64,000 nucleotides of DNA from Clostridium manihotivorum (GCF_004015185.1 NZ_CP025746.1:3985776-4049775), one strand, 5' to 3'; shown: positions 1-9,470, counted from the stretch's first letter. The notes: generated by a model not told the origin, from the sequence alone. Program-made: numbers and translations.

Positions 1-1404
1 TGAATGAATTTTAATATATTGACGCGTTAGGCTTTTTAAGCCTAAGTCCGAGAAGAATTTATTTGTAAGAGTTGTGTTTAATATTGCACTATTTGCTACT
101 CGCCAGTATCCTTTGCGGGTATTGGCAAACTTTATAGCTTGGTAGTGTTCAAGTCCCAGCTTCTTAAGGTTTTTATATCTAGTTCTAACTTTCTTCCACT
201 GTTTCCATATACACATTCTTAATCTTTTCCTTATCCAAATATCTAAATGCTCCACTATTCCTTTGCATTTGGCTATTCCATAATAGTTAATCCAACCAAT
301 ATTAATTTGGTTCAATTTTTCTATTCTTTGTTCCAAAGTTATCGGTTTTGATCTAGATAGGACTTCTCTGATTTTATCTTTGTATCTCTTTAACGATTGC
401 TTTGATATAGATGAGTATGCTTTACCAAACATTAGGTTTAGCGTGAATCCTAGAAACTTTCTCTTCCAAGGTCTATCTACTGCACTTTTATCTCTGTTCA
501 CCTTCAATTTGAGTTTGCCTTCAATGAAATTTGTTATATTTGCCATTACTCTTTTCCCAGCTCTCTCACTTTTAACATAGATATTACAGTCGTCCGCGTA
601 GCGACAAAATTTATGACCTCTCATTTCTAACTCTTTATCTAGTTCATCTAGCATTATGTTAGATAATAGTGGACTCAACGGTCCTCCTTGTGGAGTTCCT
701 TCTTCATTTCTGACCACTACACCATTTATCATTATTCCTGACTGAAGATATTTCCTTATTAGGGATAATACTCTCTTATCCTTAATGCTTCTTGATAATT
801 TATGCATTAAGATATCATGGTTAACCTTATCAAAGAATTTCTCTAAGTCCATATCAACAACCCACCTATAGCCATCATTGATATACTGTTCTGCTTTCTT
901 AATTGCATCTTTAGCTCCTCTTTGAGGGCGGAAGCCAAAGCTACTTTCAGAGAATCTTCTATCATAAATACTATTTAATTCTTGAGCAATAGCTTGTTGG
1001 ATAAGTCTATCCAAAACTGTAGGTATACCTAAGAGCCTAGTTCCACCATTAGGTTTTGGAATTTCTACTCTTCTAACTGGCATTGGTCTATACTCACCAT
1101 TAAGAATACTTTCTCTAATAGATATCCAGTTTGTTTTCAAAAATTGTTTAAGTTCATAAACTGTCATTCCGTCCACGCCGTGGCTACCTTTATTAGAAAT
1201 TACTCTTTTAAGAGCCAAGTTCATATTATCCTTGGATAATATCCTTTCTAGTGAGCCATATTCAAATCCACTGATTTTCTCCTTTGGAGTTGCCGAGAAT
1301 TCTCTATGCACTCTTTGCTTATCTTCGAGTTCCACTCTATCTTGGGCACTAGAGCCTAAATATTTAGTTTTCTGCAATCTTTGAGTATTCTGCGAAACTT
1401 TCAA
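1..1404 (-). CDS. ltrA: Group II intron reverse transcriptase/maturase (LtrA-like), C-terminus off the window
   Basis: The frame is open from a TTG at 1404 to base 1 (468 codons) and continues off the left edge. The TTG is chosen because GGAGG lies 8 nt upstream and the frame then reads without a stop. Visible parts are the RT palm with GTPQGGPLSPLLSN and the catalytic YADD box (RYADDC), then the GIIM/maturase X domain (GWINYYG, RKRLRMCIWKQWKK). Related proteins are about 420-480 residues, so only a few C-terminal residues should be missing. The product binds its own intron RNA, assists splicing and reverse-transcribes the intron during retrohoming. The frame looks intact; the damage is upstream, where an IS separates it from the intron 5' end. 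Confidence 0.93.
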   Translation of the reverse strand, partial: MKVSQNTQRLQKTKYLGSSAQDRVELEDKQRVHREFSATPKEKISGFEYGSLERILSKDNMNLALKRVISNKGSHGVDGMTVYELKQFLKTNWISIRESILNGEYRPMPVRRVEIPKPNGGTRLLGIPTVLDRLIQQAIAQELNSIYDRRFSESSFGFRPQRGAKDAIKKAEQYINDGYRWVVDMDLEKFFDKVNHDILMHKLSRSIKDKRVLSLIRKYLQSGIMINGVVVRNEEGTPQGGPLSPLLSNIMLDELDKELEMRGHKFCRYADDCNIYVKSERAGKRVMANITNFIEGKLKLKVNRDKSAVDRPWKRKFLGFTLNLMFGKAYSSISKQSLKRYKDKIREVLSRSKPITLEQRIEKLNQINIGWINYYGIAKCKGIVEHLDIWIRKRLRMCIWKQWKKVRTRYKNLKKLGLEHYQAIKFANTRKGYWRVANSAILNTTLTNKFFSDLGLKSLTRQYIKIHS

Positions 1405-1772
1405 ACTTGAAAACCTCCTTAAAGTTCAGTCCTTCATCCGCTATCGCGATTAGCGGAGTTACTATGACTTCTGCTGACTTCTGATAGTTCAGTTACATAT
1501 CGCTATGTAGGTTACCGCTTAGAAATTCATCTTTGTTAGCGATGTATCTATCAGACCTCCCCAGGTAAGAACAACAACCTTCATCTCATATATCTGCTAC
1601 ATTTACTCCTAGGAATTGGGATAGTGTAGGACTTCGTTTTGTATTGCAAACTCGTCCGTTCCTAGTAAGCCTTGTATGTAGTTCGTATCCCTCAGACCGA
1701 GACTTTGCCTTAAGCTTCCTTCAGATTCCACCTCACGATGGACACCCTTGCCCTTAGCTAGTGGTTCCCACT

Positions 1773-3409
1773 CAATGTCATCAACTTAACAGAGAATTTG
1801 ATTTTTTGCTTAAACTTACCTCGCTAGGGGAGGGAGGCGGCATGAAAATTATTGCATAGCAAATAAGCTATTCAATAATTAAATTTTTGAATAGTCCATA
1901 TTCTTCATGCAGATCTCTAACTATTACGTCGAATGTTTAATCTAGCCTTATTTCTACCTTTATAAAAAGTTCTAGGAAAGGTTCTCCCAGGCCTTATAGG
2001 AACTAAGTTTTCCATAATTTCTCCTAACATGTATTCATACAATTGCTTACGTTTTAAATCATCATCCTCTACTGCAATTTTTATAATGTACTCTTTAAAT
2101 GTTCCTATTAGAATGTTCATATTCACCTTATATTCATACTTAAGGTCCTTATTCTTGTTTTCCTCAAGTTGTTTATTTGCATCATTTTTTAAGTCTTCTA
2201 CCATATTAAACAATAGTATTTGTGCATAAAAATCTTGTTCAATTATCACCTTTTTTCTGCCTGAGATATTTTCTATATGCAACTTATTCTTGATAACGTC
2301 ATAGGCAGTTTCTATACCCCATCGTTTAAAGTATAATTGACCTATCTCTTTAGTATCCATTAGATCATATGGTATGTTGGTAATTAAGTATTCTACTTCA
2401 CCTGTTGACAATACTACCCGTACTAGCCTTGTGTCTATTCCTCCAGCCTGTTTGGCCTTCATTTTAAGCTCTTCATCCATAAAGTTTTTTAGTCTGTCTT
2501 TTGTAATCTTTAAATTCACTATTTCATCATCATTCTTCATTGAATTCTTTTCTTGCGCATATATGTCACTTTGCAATCTAAATAAATAGAGAATTGGCAT
2601 ATGCTTTAGGTGAAATAGTATGTCAAGTGATGCATAACCTCTATCAAATATAGTTATTATTTTTTTATCATTTCCAACTATTCTAAGCATATTTTCAATA
2701 TTTTTCTTAGCCAAAGGTCTTTCTTGTGCACTATATTTTTCTAGTATTGCGTCAATCATTATGTTGTTTTCTACATCATAAATACCAGAGGCCTTCGCAC
2801 GAGCACTTTTTCTAGTATTTTTAGATGTTGGCGACTGACACTCATATTCTTTTTGAAGTTCTTTCGTATTTGGTATTTCTAAAACTGTACCATCAACAGC
2901 TGTAATAATATATCCTTTGTAGGTCTTATATTCACTCCCTTTATATATAGCTTCCACATACTCACGATTTAACTGTTTAAACACCTCAGGATTTAAGCGA
3001 CAGCGCTGCTTACAAAAGGCTTGTTTTGTGACTCGATTCTCTCGTCTGTTTACTTCTTTGAAATAGTTATTGATTTCCATTGTTATTGTTTTACCTTTCT
3101 GACTTAATATATATCTTAGTATGTCTGCAAAAGGCATTTTCCTTTCCCTAATGAAATCTTTCTTTTCTAATCTACCAATTTCTTTGATTCTTTCAGTAGT
3201 AAATTTTTCAAAAGTCTCTAGTATTCGCTCGTAGGCTTTCATCTTTAGTTCCTATTCTGAAGATATCCTTTCTATATTTTTTACAAAATATCGTAAGCTG
3301 TAAATCCCTTCAGTGCAATGAAAAACCCTTGGAATTACAGTGTATAAATTCCAAAGGAGATGCTATTAGTATTAAATTTATATTTAATACTCTTAAGTTG
3401 ATGACATTG
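1773..3409 (-). mobile_element. Complete IS4-family insertion sequence, 1637 bp
   Basis: The element is bounded by perfect 17-bp inverted repeats, CAATGTCATCAACTTAA at 1773-1789 and its complement at 3393-3409. A perfect 10-bp target duplication GGTTCCCACT flanks it at 1763-1772 and 3410-3419. It carries one transposase gene on the minus strand. The repeat length, target-duplication length and a transposase with a YREK motif all fit the IS4 family. The intact ends and identical duplication suggest a recent insertion. The target is domain I of the group II intron. Confidence 0.95.
1917..3242 (-). CDS. IS4-family DDE transposase
   Basis: This 441-residue protein spans nearly the whole IS. The DDE catalytic residues are visible: Asp117 in AVDGT, Asp200 in FDRGY, and Glu311 within the family YREK signature (Tyr304, Arg307, Glu311, Lys318 with spacings 2-3-6). 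The N-terminal 100 residues are basic and helical, as expected for end binding. No frameshift is visible and both ends of the element are intact, so it may be functional. Other reading frames inside this gene are shadows. Confidence 0.95.
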   Translation of the reverse strand: MKAYERILETFEKFTTERIKEIGRLEKKDFIRERKMPFADILRYILSQKGKTITMEINNYFKEVNRRENRVTKQAFCKQRCRLNPEVFKQLNREYVEAIYKGSEYKTYKGYIITAVDGTVLEIPNTKELQKEYECQSPTSKNTRKSARAKASGIYDVENNIMIDAILEKYSAQERPLAKKNIENMLRIVGNDKKIITIFDRGYASLDILFHLKHMPILYLFRLQSDIYAQEKNSMKNDDEIVNLKITKDRLKNFMDEELKMKAKQAGGIDTRLVRVVLSTGEVEYLITNIPYDLMDTKEIGQLYFKRWGIETAYDVIKNKLHIENISGRKKVIIEQDFYAQILLFNMVEDLKNDANKQLEENKNKDLKYEYKVNMNILIGTFKEYIIKIAVEDDDLKRKQLYEYMLGEIMENLVPIRPGRTFPRTFYKGRNKARLNIRRNS

Positions 3410-3472
3410 GGTTCCCACTATCAAGCCCACAGCGGACTTTCACCGCCAAGTTGTTGCCCATGCTGGGCACAC

Positions 3473-4409
3473 AATAAGTGGTAAGACTTTCTCTAGCAAG
3501 TCTTACATAAGGATCACTTTGACTACTCTTTTTTTCATGCTGTGTTTTTCGTATATCTTCAAGCTCTGGAAGCTTTGGCACATCTTCTGATAGCACATTA
3601 AATTTCATTACTCCGTAACCTACACCAAAAGTACCCTCGTAGCTTAGTAAGTCACCATTAAATTTGTTTCCTTCTAACGCTCCAAGGAGTGTTACTGTAG
3701 ATCTCCTACCACATTCTCCTGCTTCACAAACAGTTTCTTTATCTATGCTTAGAACCTTCTTCACATCACCTTTGGCCAAATTGTCAAGGAACTCTTTATC
3801 AAACTTTTCACCATAAGGGTTATATCCATAAGGGCCTTCTTCCTTTAATCTATGGGATAAATCTCCACTGGCTATAAGCACAGCATTTGCATTTAAGTCC
3901 TCCACTGCTCTTCTTATAGCTATTCCAAACCTATATAAGTCAATATCACTTAAGGCAGCGTAGGTTATATGAACAAATTTATAATCGCTATAGTGCTTAT
4001 TAATAAAATATAGGGGAACCATAGATCCATGATCTAAAGTTACTGATTGGTCATATTTATTGAGCAAAGAATTTGTAGCCATTACAACAGGTATTCCATC
4101 ATTATAAGCTAACTCATAAATTTTCTTTGTAAGAGCCTTATCTATTTTAAGCTTCATGGAAACATTAGGAACTCTAAAATTCTTTAAATCTCCATATATC
4201 TCATCTTCATAGCTAATTGCTATGGCATCTTGAAACATAACCCCATGGGGAGTCACCAGTATTATAGTATCTGGAGCATTTTTAGCAATATCTTCTCCTA
4301 TAAAATGAAAACTTTCGCCGGTTGCACTTATCTTTTGCTCTTCCCCTTTTCCCACTTCTGGCAAGGCTATTGGTGGATGAGGAAGCAAATAAAAACCTTT
4401 TAAACTCAT
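3473..4409 (-). CDS. MEMO-AMMECR1 fusion protein, 5' exon interrupted by the group II intron
   Basis: The start at 4409 is chosen for AGAGGTGATTGCT just upstream; an in-frame extension to 4502 has no ribosome site. The product begins MSLKGFYLLPHPPIALPEVG and carries a MEMO-like (extradiol dioxygenase-fold) domain, then the start of an AMMECR1 domain (SDPYVRLARESLTTY). The reading frame then enters intron sequence (CVPSMGNN...), so unspliced translation would end about 26 residues later in a truncated protein. These domains belong to the AmmeMemoRadiSam set, usually with a radical SAM partner; no partner is visible here. The 3' exon must lie left of the window. The intron splits a codon after its first base. 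Confidence 0.85.
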
Positions 4410-4510
4410 AGCAATCACCTCTATCATAAATATAAAGATGTACCCCTTCCAAAAACAATATTGTTTATGAAGTAGTACATCTCTATATAGTCTTACCAAC
4501 AAATATTATA

Positions 4511-4705
4511 TTACTCTTCCCAAAATAGGTCATTTAGAGTTTTATTCAACGCCTTACATATTGATATGCACAAGTTAAGAGTTGGATTATATTTACCAGA
4601 CTCAATTAAACCAATAGTTTGCCTTGTAACGCCTACAACTTCAGCCAACTGCTCCTGTGATAAGTCGCATTCAATTCTAGCTATTTTCATCTTTTTATTC
4701 TTCAT
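4511..4705 (-). CDS. Small Xre-family DNA-binding regulator
   Basis: A 64-residue protein that is almost entirely one helix-turn-helix of the Cro/CI type (LSQEQLAEVVGVTRQTIGLIESGKYNPTLNLC is the core; the recognition helix is near residues 28-40). Such stand-alone Xre proteins usually repress themselves and the adjacent membrane-protein gene. It follows the membrane protein at 4722 by 16 nt on the same strand, so the two are probably one transcript. A family-C-like hairpin lies just downstream at 4435-4490. Confidence 0.88.
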   Translation of the reverse strand: MKNKKMKIARIECDLSQEQLAEVVGVTRQTIGLIESGKYNPTLNLCISICKALNKTLNDLFWEE

Positions 4706-4721
4706 TTATTAATCACCTATT

Positions 4722-5423
4722 TTACACTTCATTTTCATCGTTATATACCATACCACTAATCTGCTCCTCTGCATATTCTTCGGACATATATATATCATGC
4801 TTTATTTTAAAGTAACTCACCCCTGAATATATTAAGAAAACTATAGCAATGCCAATTAACGTATGTTTATCTAATATAGTTCCTCTATATATTTCCATTA
4901 TTATGTTATATCCTACAAAACATAGTCCTCCTATTAAAGCATTTATCTTCAGATTTCTAAGGCTTCTTGCTTCTCGCTTTTTACCTCCAAAGGTAAACAA
5001 TCCATTTTTAATGGCAACTTTACCATAAACATAGGATGGTAAGATACAAATGGCTGAGTAATAAAAGCTCCAGAAATTTACCATATCAAGTAAAAAAACA
5101 GATACAACCACTGCTGCTAGATATATATGTATACAAATATAGAAGCAATGTGCTCTGTATTTACTCTGCAACTGCTTTAAGTACTCATCATCAGTTTTTA
5201 AAAGAGGTACTCCTGATATTAATGATCTTAATATCAAATATCCTATTGATATTAGTAAAGCTCCTATGTCGAATACATAATACTTTATAGTTATTTCTAA
5301 AAAGATTAGCTTTAATATCAATAATATGCCTATCATAACTAATATAAGAAGAAACATTTGCGCTAAGATTTCATTTTCTTTTTTCTTTATTCTTTCATCC
5401 TTTAAAAGATATTTCATCACCAT
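4722..5423 (-). CDS. Multi-pass membrane protein of unknown function (DUF6773-like)
   Basis: From ATG 5423 (MVMKYLLKDERIKKKENE; GGAG just upstream, ATG 5417 also possible) the product is 233 residues. A charged N-terminus precedes about six hydrophobic segments. The arrangement of KDERIKKKENEI, multiple membrane spans and an adjacent small Xre regulator is common in Clostridium and Bacillus and resembles the DUF6773 family. No enzymatic motif is visible. It is the first gene of a two-gene unit with the Xre regulator. Confidence 0.7.
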   Translation of the reverse strand: MVMKYLLKDERIKKKENEILAQMFLLILVMIGILLILKLIFLEITIKYYVFDIGALLISIGYLILRSLISGVPLLKTDDEYLKQLQSKYRAHCFYICIHIYLAAVVVSVFLLDMVNFWSFYYSAICILPSYVYGKVAIKNGLFTFGGKKREARSLRNLKINALIGGLCFVGYNIIMEIYRGTILDKHTLIGIAIVFLIYSGVSYFKIKHDIYMSEEYAEEQISGMVYNDENEV

Positions 5424-5607
5424 CAATCTCCATCTTTTTACTTTTTTATTAATAAGATAAATATAATATATACTATATATAATGTCAAATATATATTGCA
5501 TTTAGTTTTGTATATTTTACTTATATCATATTACTTCTTTACCCAAGCTTTAAAAGCATCGTATGGCTCACCACTCGATCTCATCACGGTCATTTAATAA
5601 AGTATAA

Positions 5608-5644
5608 AGAAAAAAAGTACAATAAAGAGAAAACCTTATTGTAC
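5608..5644 (-). terminator. Intrinsic terminator of the oleate hydratase gene
   Basis: GTACAATAA at 5617-5625 pairs with TTATTGTAC at 5636-5644. On the minus strand the stem is followed by a run of Ts (5608-5616). It lies 9 nt past the stop codon of the gene starting at 7387. Confidence 0.85.
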
Positions 5645-5653
5645 CTTCATAAT

Positions 5654-7387
5654 CTATCTAAAAGAAGTCTTCAATGCTTCCTTTAAAACCTTAGGCTTTT
5701 TGTTGTATGGTGTTACAGGACATATTTTCTTGTCCTTTACATTAAACAAGGTGTATACAGCTATTCTAGCTGCACGGACCGAATATTCTTCAGTAAACAC
5801 CATGTCTTCAGGAATTTCAACGAATTGACTTATCATTGCAAAATTTGTTGACCCTTTAGGTACAACCTCAGGACGATCAGTCTTCTTTCGTGGCTGGAAC
5901 TGAGCATCTATATATGGCATCATACATGGTATTACATTGACCACATCTTCCATTAGCTCTTCAAGGTTATCCTCCATATGGAGATGATGTAATAGCTCTA
6001 TTAATAATTCTTCTCCTGTACACTCTCTCATTGGTTTCTTTACATAATCTCCAACTCTATCTGTGTACAATCCATACCCCCAGAATATTGTAGTATCCAA
6101 AGGTTGATTTCTAAAGTGTGGCTGTGCTGCAACAACTATACTCATAAGCCAATTTGAATCTTTAAAAGTCATAAGCGCTCCACTACCAGGTACATTAGAA
6201 GAAAATCTCTCAAGCATCTTAAGAAGCTTATTTCCCTTACAAGTTACAGTGAAGCTCTCCCAATTAGTCTCCTCTGGGTGATTAAAGAATGGCTCTGGGT
6301 TGCCAAGTCCCCACTTCTTTTTAGCAATTTTGCTCCAAAGCTCTCCTGACATAGGTTTTTCAGGGTTATAATCTGGTGCTTTATGAAAATCACCTAAGGT
6401 GGCATTGTCAGTCATGCATCCATTTATCATGATGCAAACATCTTCATCCTTAAGGGTAATTACCTTTTCACCTTCAACATCTTCAACGTGTATAGCTGTA
6501 ACGGTAATTTCTTCACCAGCTTTAAAATCCAAATCAGTTACAGTTGCATTAATGCTGAAGTCTACCCCAAATTTATCTAAATAAGTCTTAAGCGGCAATA
6601 TTACTGAGTCATATTGATTGTATGGTGTTCTAGTAACCCCTTCAAGTGTTTCTATACGTGAAAACTCAAATATCATTCTATCCATATATCTTTTAAATTC
6701 AAATAGACTCGACCATTTTTGAAAAGCAAAGGTAGTCTGCCACATGTACCAGAAATTAGTCTCAAAAAAATGTGGAGTATGTTTAAACCATTGCTCTATG
6801 GTCATATCATCAAGCTTTTCTTCTGGAGTAGCCAAAAGTTTACCAAGTGCTATTCGATCTGCATTGTTAAAGCCCATCCTCTTAACATCTTGAATCTTTC
6901 CATTTCTATCGATCAATCTAGCCTTAGCGTGAGTAGGATGTGAATGATCGAAGTTTAATATTTCCTCAGTAACAGTCATTCCTGGCATATCTATTGAAGG
7001 TATAGTTGAAAAAAGTTCCCAAAAGTTCTCATAGGTTTCTTCATTTAACATTCTTCCGCCTCTACAGATAAAACCATTTTCCGCATCTCCTGCACCATCA
7101 TTACTGCCTCCAAGAACCTTAAGGCCTTCAATTATATGAATATTTTCTCCTTTAAAATTACAATCTCTTATAAGATAGGCTGCACCAGCTAATGATGCTA
7201 GTCCTCCTCCGATAAAATAAACTTGCCTTTCTCCGTCCTTAAAACTATTAGGCAAAGTATTAGTTTCTTCTTTCTTAGCTCTATCTTTCAACTTCTTAGC
7301 ACCTACTGCAGCTATAGTGGCCGCTCCAGCAATGGCACCCAGCGCAATCCAAAGATTAGTGTTATCCTTTTTAGAGTTTTTTCCCAT
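5654..7387 (-). CDS. ohyA: Oleate hydratase (MCRA family flavoprotein)
   Basis: The start is ATG 7387 (MGKNSKKDN), preceded by GGAGGGAAAGGT. Residues 11-30 form a hydrophobic segment before a Lys/Glu-rich linker, so the protein may be membrane-tethered. An FAD-binding motif (YFIGGGLASLAGAAYL) sits at about residues 57-73, followed by the family segments GGRMLNEETYENFWELFSTIPS and GFNNADRIALGKL. At 577 residues it is of family length. The family adds water to the cis-9 double bond of oleate and related fatty acids to give 10-hydroxy acids, a route for detoxifying unsaturated fatty acids. It is monocistronic: terminator downstream, repeats upstream. The N-terminal transmembrane stretch is absent from many soluble homologues. 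Confidence 0.93.
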   Translation of the reverse strand: MGKNSKKDNTNLWIALGAIAGAATIAAVGAKKLKDRAKKEETNTLPNSFKDGERQVYFIGGGLASLAGAAYLIRDCNFKGENIHIIEGLKVLGGSNDGAGDAENGFICRGGRMLNEETYENFWELFSTIPSIDMPGMTVTEEILNFDHSHPTHAKARLIDRNGKIQDVKRMGFNNADRIALGKLLATPEEKLDDMTIEQWFKHTPHFFETNFWYMWQTTFAFQKWSSLFEFKRYMDRMIFEFSRIETLEGVTRTPYNQYDSVILPLKTYLDKFGVDFSINATVTDLDFKAGEEITVTAIHVEDVEGEKVITLKDEDVCIMINGCMTDNATLGDFHKAPDYNPEKPMSGELWSKIAKKKWGLGNPEPFFNHPEETNWESFTVTCKGNKLLKMLERFSSNVPGSGALMTFKDSNWLMSIVVAAQPHFRNQPLDTTIFWGYGLYTDRVGDYVKKPMRECTGEELLIELLHHLHMEDNLEELMEDVVNVIPCMMPYIDAQFQPRKKTDRPEVVPKGSTNFAMISQFVEIPEDMVFTEEYSVRAARIAVYTLFNVKDKKICPVTPYNKKPKVLKEALKTSFR

Positions 7388-7533
7388 ACCTTTCCCTCCA
7401 CGTAACAAATAAAATATTAAGTAAGTTTAAATGCTTTATTTATTTTAATTATAATGCAATAAGAAAATATTGTAATTATACAGTTTATTAATTTTGTATA
7501 GAATTATCTATATATAGTACTTCAATCCTTATA

Positions 7534-7577
7534 CTCAAAATAAAGCTTTTTATCAATATATGAAACTTTATTTTGAG
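7534..7577. repeat. Inverted repeat beside MITE-B
   Basis: CTCAAAATAAAG (7534-7545) pairs with CTTTATTTTGAG (7566-7577). The same pairing core occurs at 15340-15397 within a family-C hairpin, so this is probably an eroded family-C copy. Its right arm overlaps the target duplication of the MITE-B copy at 7577. The rest of the 7388-8023 gap is AT-rich and holds only this, MITE-B and the promoter region of the esterase gene. Confidence 0.6.
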
Positions 7578-7816
7578 GCTATGTTAATGTACTGTGTTGA
7601 AATTCAGTGGTCAGTCATCCGATGCTTAGATGAGCTTACGCAAAGAATTAATATGATTTTGTCATATTCCATGGCTAAAACTGTAAACTCACTACGTTCA
7701 AACAGTACAGTTTATTAACGCCATTCCATCTGAAAAAATCATTTAATTCTAATTGCTCGCTCATATAGCATCTCCTTCATAACCACTGAATTTCAACAAT
7801 ATTACTAAACATAGCC
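7577..7816 (-). repeat. MITE-B copy 1 (240 bp) with 8-bp target duplication
   Basis: The ends are GGCTATGTTAATGTAC and the complement of GGCTATGTTTAGTAAT. The flanks are TATTTTGA (7569-7576) and TATTTTTA (7817-7824), 7 of 8 matching. On the minus strand an ATG after GGAGATGCTAT reads MSEQLELNDFFRWNG and then stops, which looks like the relic of a transposase N-terminus. The end sequence and 8-bp duplication resemble the IS1595 family, but no full-length parent is in the window. This is the longest copy in the window. Confidence 0.75.
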
Positions 7817-8023
7817 TATTTTTATAGATTTCGGACCTAAGTTTTACATCCTTAAATTAGGGTTAAATACAATTTAAAAAGCAAGCTCATATAAAGGTAT
7901 ATACATTTAATATATAAATATATTATAATATTTATGTAATTTATAAGAAAACTCAATTAACAACTTAATGTAAAGGTTTTATGCCCAATCTAAATAGTCT
8001 AGTTTAATAAGAGGTGATTATCA

Positions 8024-9154
8024 ATGAAAGAAAATACAAATTTAAAAGTGCAGCCACTTTACAATATTGAAAATTTAAAAGTGCATGGAAGAACAACAAA
8101 TTCTCTTTCCCCACTAGTGTTATTTTGGACAGGTAGTGGTATTGAATTAAATGCAAAAAGCTCTGAGCTTTGGATTGAGTTTGAAGTTGATTATGATTTA
8201 TACGAGCCTTGGATTAGTGTCCTTATTAACTCTGTTCCTGTAAGCAGACAAATGTTAACTGCAGGAAGGTACTGGATTTGTATATTTAGAGGAATGAATG
8301 AAAATACTGTTAAAAATATTCGTATAATAAGGGATGTTCAAGCTATGAACGGTGATCCAAACTGTTCTTTACAAATACATGCATTAAAGTTTGATGGTGA
8401 ACTTTATCCTGTTGAAGAAAAACCTTATAAGCTTGAGTTCATTGGAGATAGCATTACCTCAGGTGAAGGTGCCATAGGTGCTAAAGCTGAAGAAGATTGG
8501 ATCTCTATGTGGTTTAGTTCAATTAAAAATTATACTGCAATAACAGCAGAAGCCTTAAATGCAGAATATAGAATTATATCTCAAAGTGGATGGGGAGTTC
8601 TTTCAAGCTGGGATAATAATCCTCATTTTAATATTCCTGAATACTATGAAAAAGTTTGTGGTTTACTTACTGGAGAAAAAAATGTAGCTTTAGGTGCCTT
8701 TAAAGAGAACGATTTTAATTCCTGGCAGCCAGACATAATTATTGTCAACTTAGGAACAAATGATGGCGGTGCCTTTAACTCTCCAGAATGGAAGGATAGT
8801 GTTACAGGAGAAACTTTTAAGCAGAAACTAAATGAAGATGGCTCTTATAATGAAGAAGATCTTAAAGCTTTTGAAACTGCCGCTGAAAACTTTCTTATAA
8901 AGCTCAGAAAATATAATAAAACCGCCCATATAGTCTGGGCATATGGAATGCTAGGCTTATCAATGATGCCTTCTATAAATAGAGCTGTAGATTCCTATAT
9001 TAAGAGAACAGGCGATAAAAAAGTTTCTGTGTTTCAGCTTCCAAATACAACAAATGAAACTGTAGGGGCAAGAAGCCATCCTGGTGAATTATCACATAAA
9101 AAAGCAGCAGCAGAACTGGCTGATTATATAAGCCAATTCTTAACTACAAAATAA
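8024..9154 (+). CDS. SGNH/GDSL hydrolase, CE2-like carbohydrate esterase
   Basis: This 376-residue protein starts after AGAGGTGATTATCA. Residues 1-130 look like a beta-sandwich (galactose-binding-like) domain, as in the N-terminal part of carbohydrate esterase family 2. An SGNH domain follows: the nucleophile is Ser143 in FIGDSITSGEG, the Gly/Asn blocks are QSGWG and NLGTNDGG, and the catalytic His lies in the C-terminal GARSHPGELSH. The family removes acetyl groups from xylan or other glycans. There is no signal peptide, so it probably acts on imported oligosaccharides. It stands alone, between MITE-B upstream and MITE-A downstream. Confidence 0.87.
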   Translation: MKENTNLKVQPLYNIENLKVHGRTTNSLSPLVLFWTGSGIELNAKSSELWIEFEVDYDLYEPWISVLINSVPVSRQMLTAGRYWICIFRGMNENTVKNIRIIRDVQAMNGDPNCSLQIHALKFDGELYPVEEKPYKLEFIGDSITSGEGAIGAKAEEDWISMWFSSIKNYTAITAEALNAEYRIISQSGWGVLSSWDNNPHFNIPEYYEKVCGLLTGEKNVALGAFKENDFNSWQPDIIIVNLGTNDGGAFNSPEWKDSVTGETFKQKLNEDGSYNEEDLKAFETAAENFLIKLRKYNKTAHIVWAYGMLGLSMMPSINRAVDSYIKRTGDKKVSVFQLPNTTNETVGARSHPGELSHKKAAAELADYISQFLTTK

Positions 9155-9228
9155 AGAATTTCATTGAATTCAGTATCATAAATATAGACATACTATTTCA
9201 AAACTTGAACTTTAAATAAAGCTCTATA

Positions 9229-9324
9229 GGGAACCAACTTCAACTATTAATTTATACATGCCACAAAATCCCCAGAAGCCGGGATTTTATAACAAGTATA
9301 AATTAAGTTTTCATAAAGGTTCCC
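9229..9324 (-). repeat. MITE-A copy 1 (96 bp)
   Basis: The ends are GGGAACC/GGTTCCC, flanked by TA on each side (9227-9228, 9325-9326). Internal arms GTATAAATT and AAATCCC...GGGATTT allow the whole element to fold into one long hairpin. It is the reverse complement of the copies at 43415, 50964 and 54241, each also exactly 96 bp. Confidence 0.88.
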
Positions 9325-9448
9325 TATATAACAAGCTTTTCTTTAAAGGATCTTAATATGAAGTAGTGTGTCTATAATTTTATTACCAACCTTAAGATTC
9401 CCTTAAAATCATTAAAATTACATTTTATATATTTACTTCCTACTACAG

Positions 9449-9470
9449 GTGTACTATCATAATAATACAC
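9449..9470. promoter_or_regulatory. Probable operator of the YtrA-type regulator
   Basis: The 22-bp near-perfect dyad GTGTACTATCATAATAATACAC (18 of 22 positions symmetric) lies 45 nt upstream of the regulator start. Its GTGTA...TACAC ends resemble YtrA-type GntR operators. Autorepression is inferred. Confidence 0.65.

Larger units (their letters stand above)
1..3472 (-). mobile_element. Group II intron (3' end outside window), interrupted by an IS
   Basis: The 5' boundary is read on the minus strand at 3472, where GTGTGCCCAGCATGGGC begins with the GUGYG signature of group II introns. Typical domain I sequence follows, and then a reverse transcriptase/maturase gene. Domain I is cut at 1773-3409 by an IS4-family element. 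Removing the IS and one copy of its 10-bp duplication joins the two halves into a continuous domain I containing GGTGTCCATCGTGAGGTGG. The end of the maturase, domain V and domain VI are expected just beyond base 1. The intron lies in sense orientation inside the MEMO-AMMECR1 gene, so splicing would be needed to restore that protein; the IS probably weakens it. Confidence 0.85.

Noticed and set aside
4410-4502. N-terminal extension of the MEMO protein
   Set aside because: No ribosome site; it overlaps a family-C-like hairpin, while AGAGGTGATTGCT sits before ATG 4409.
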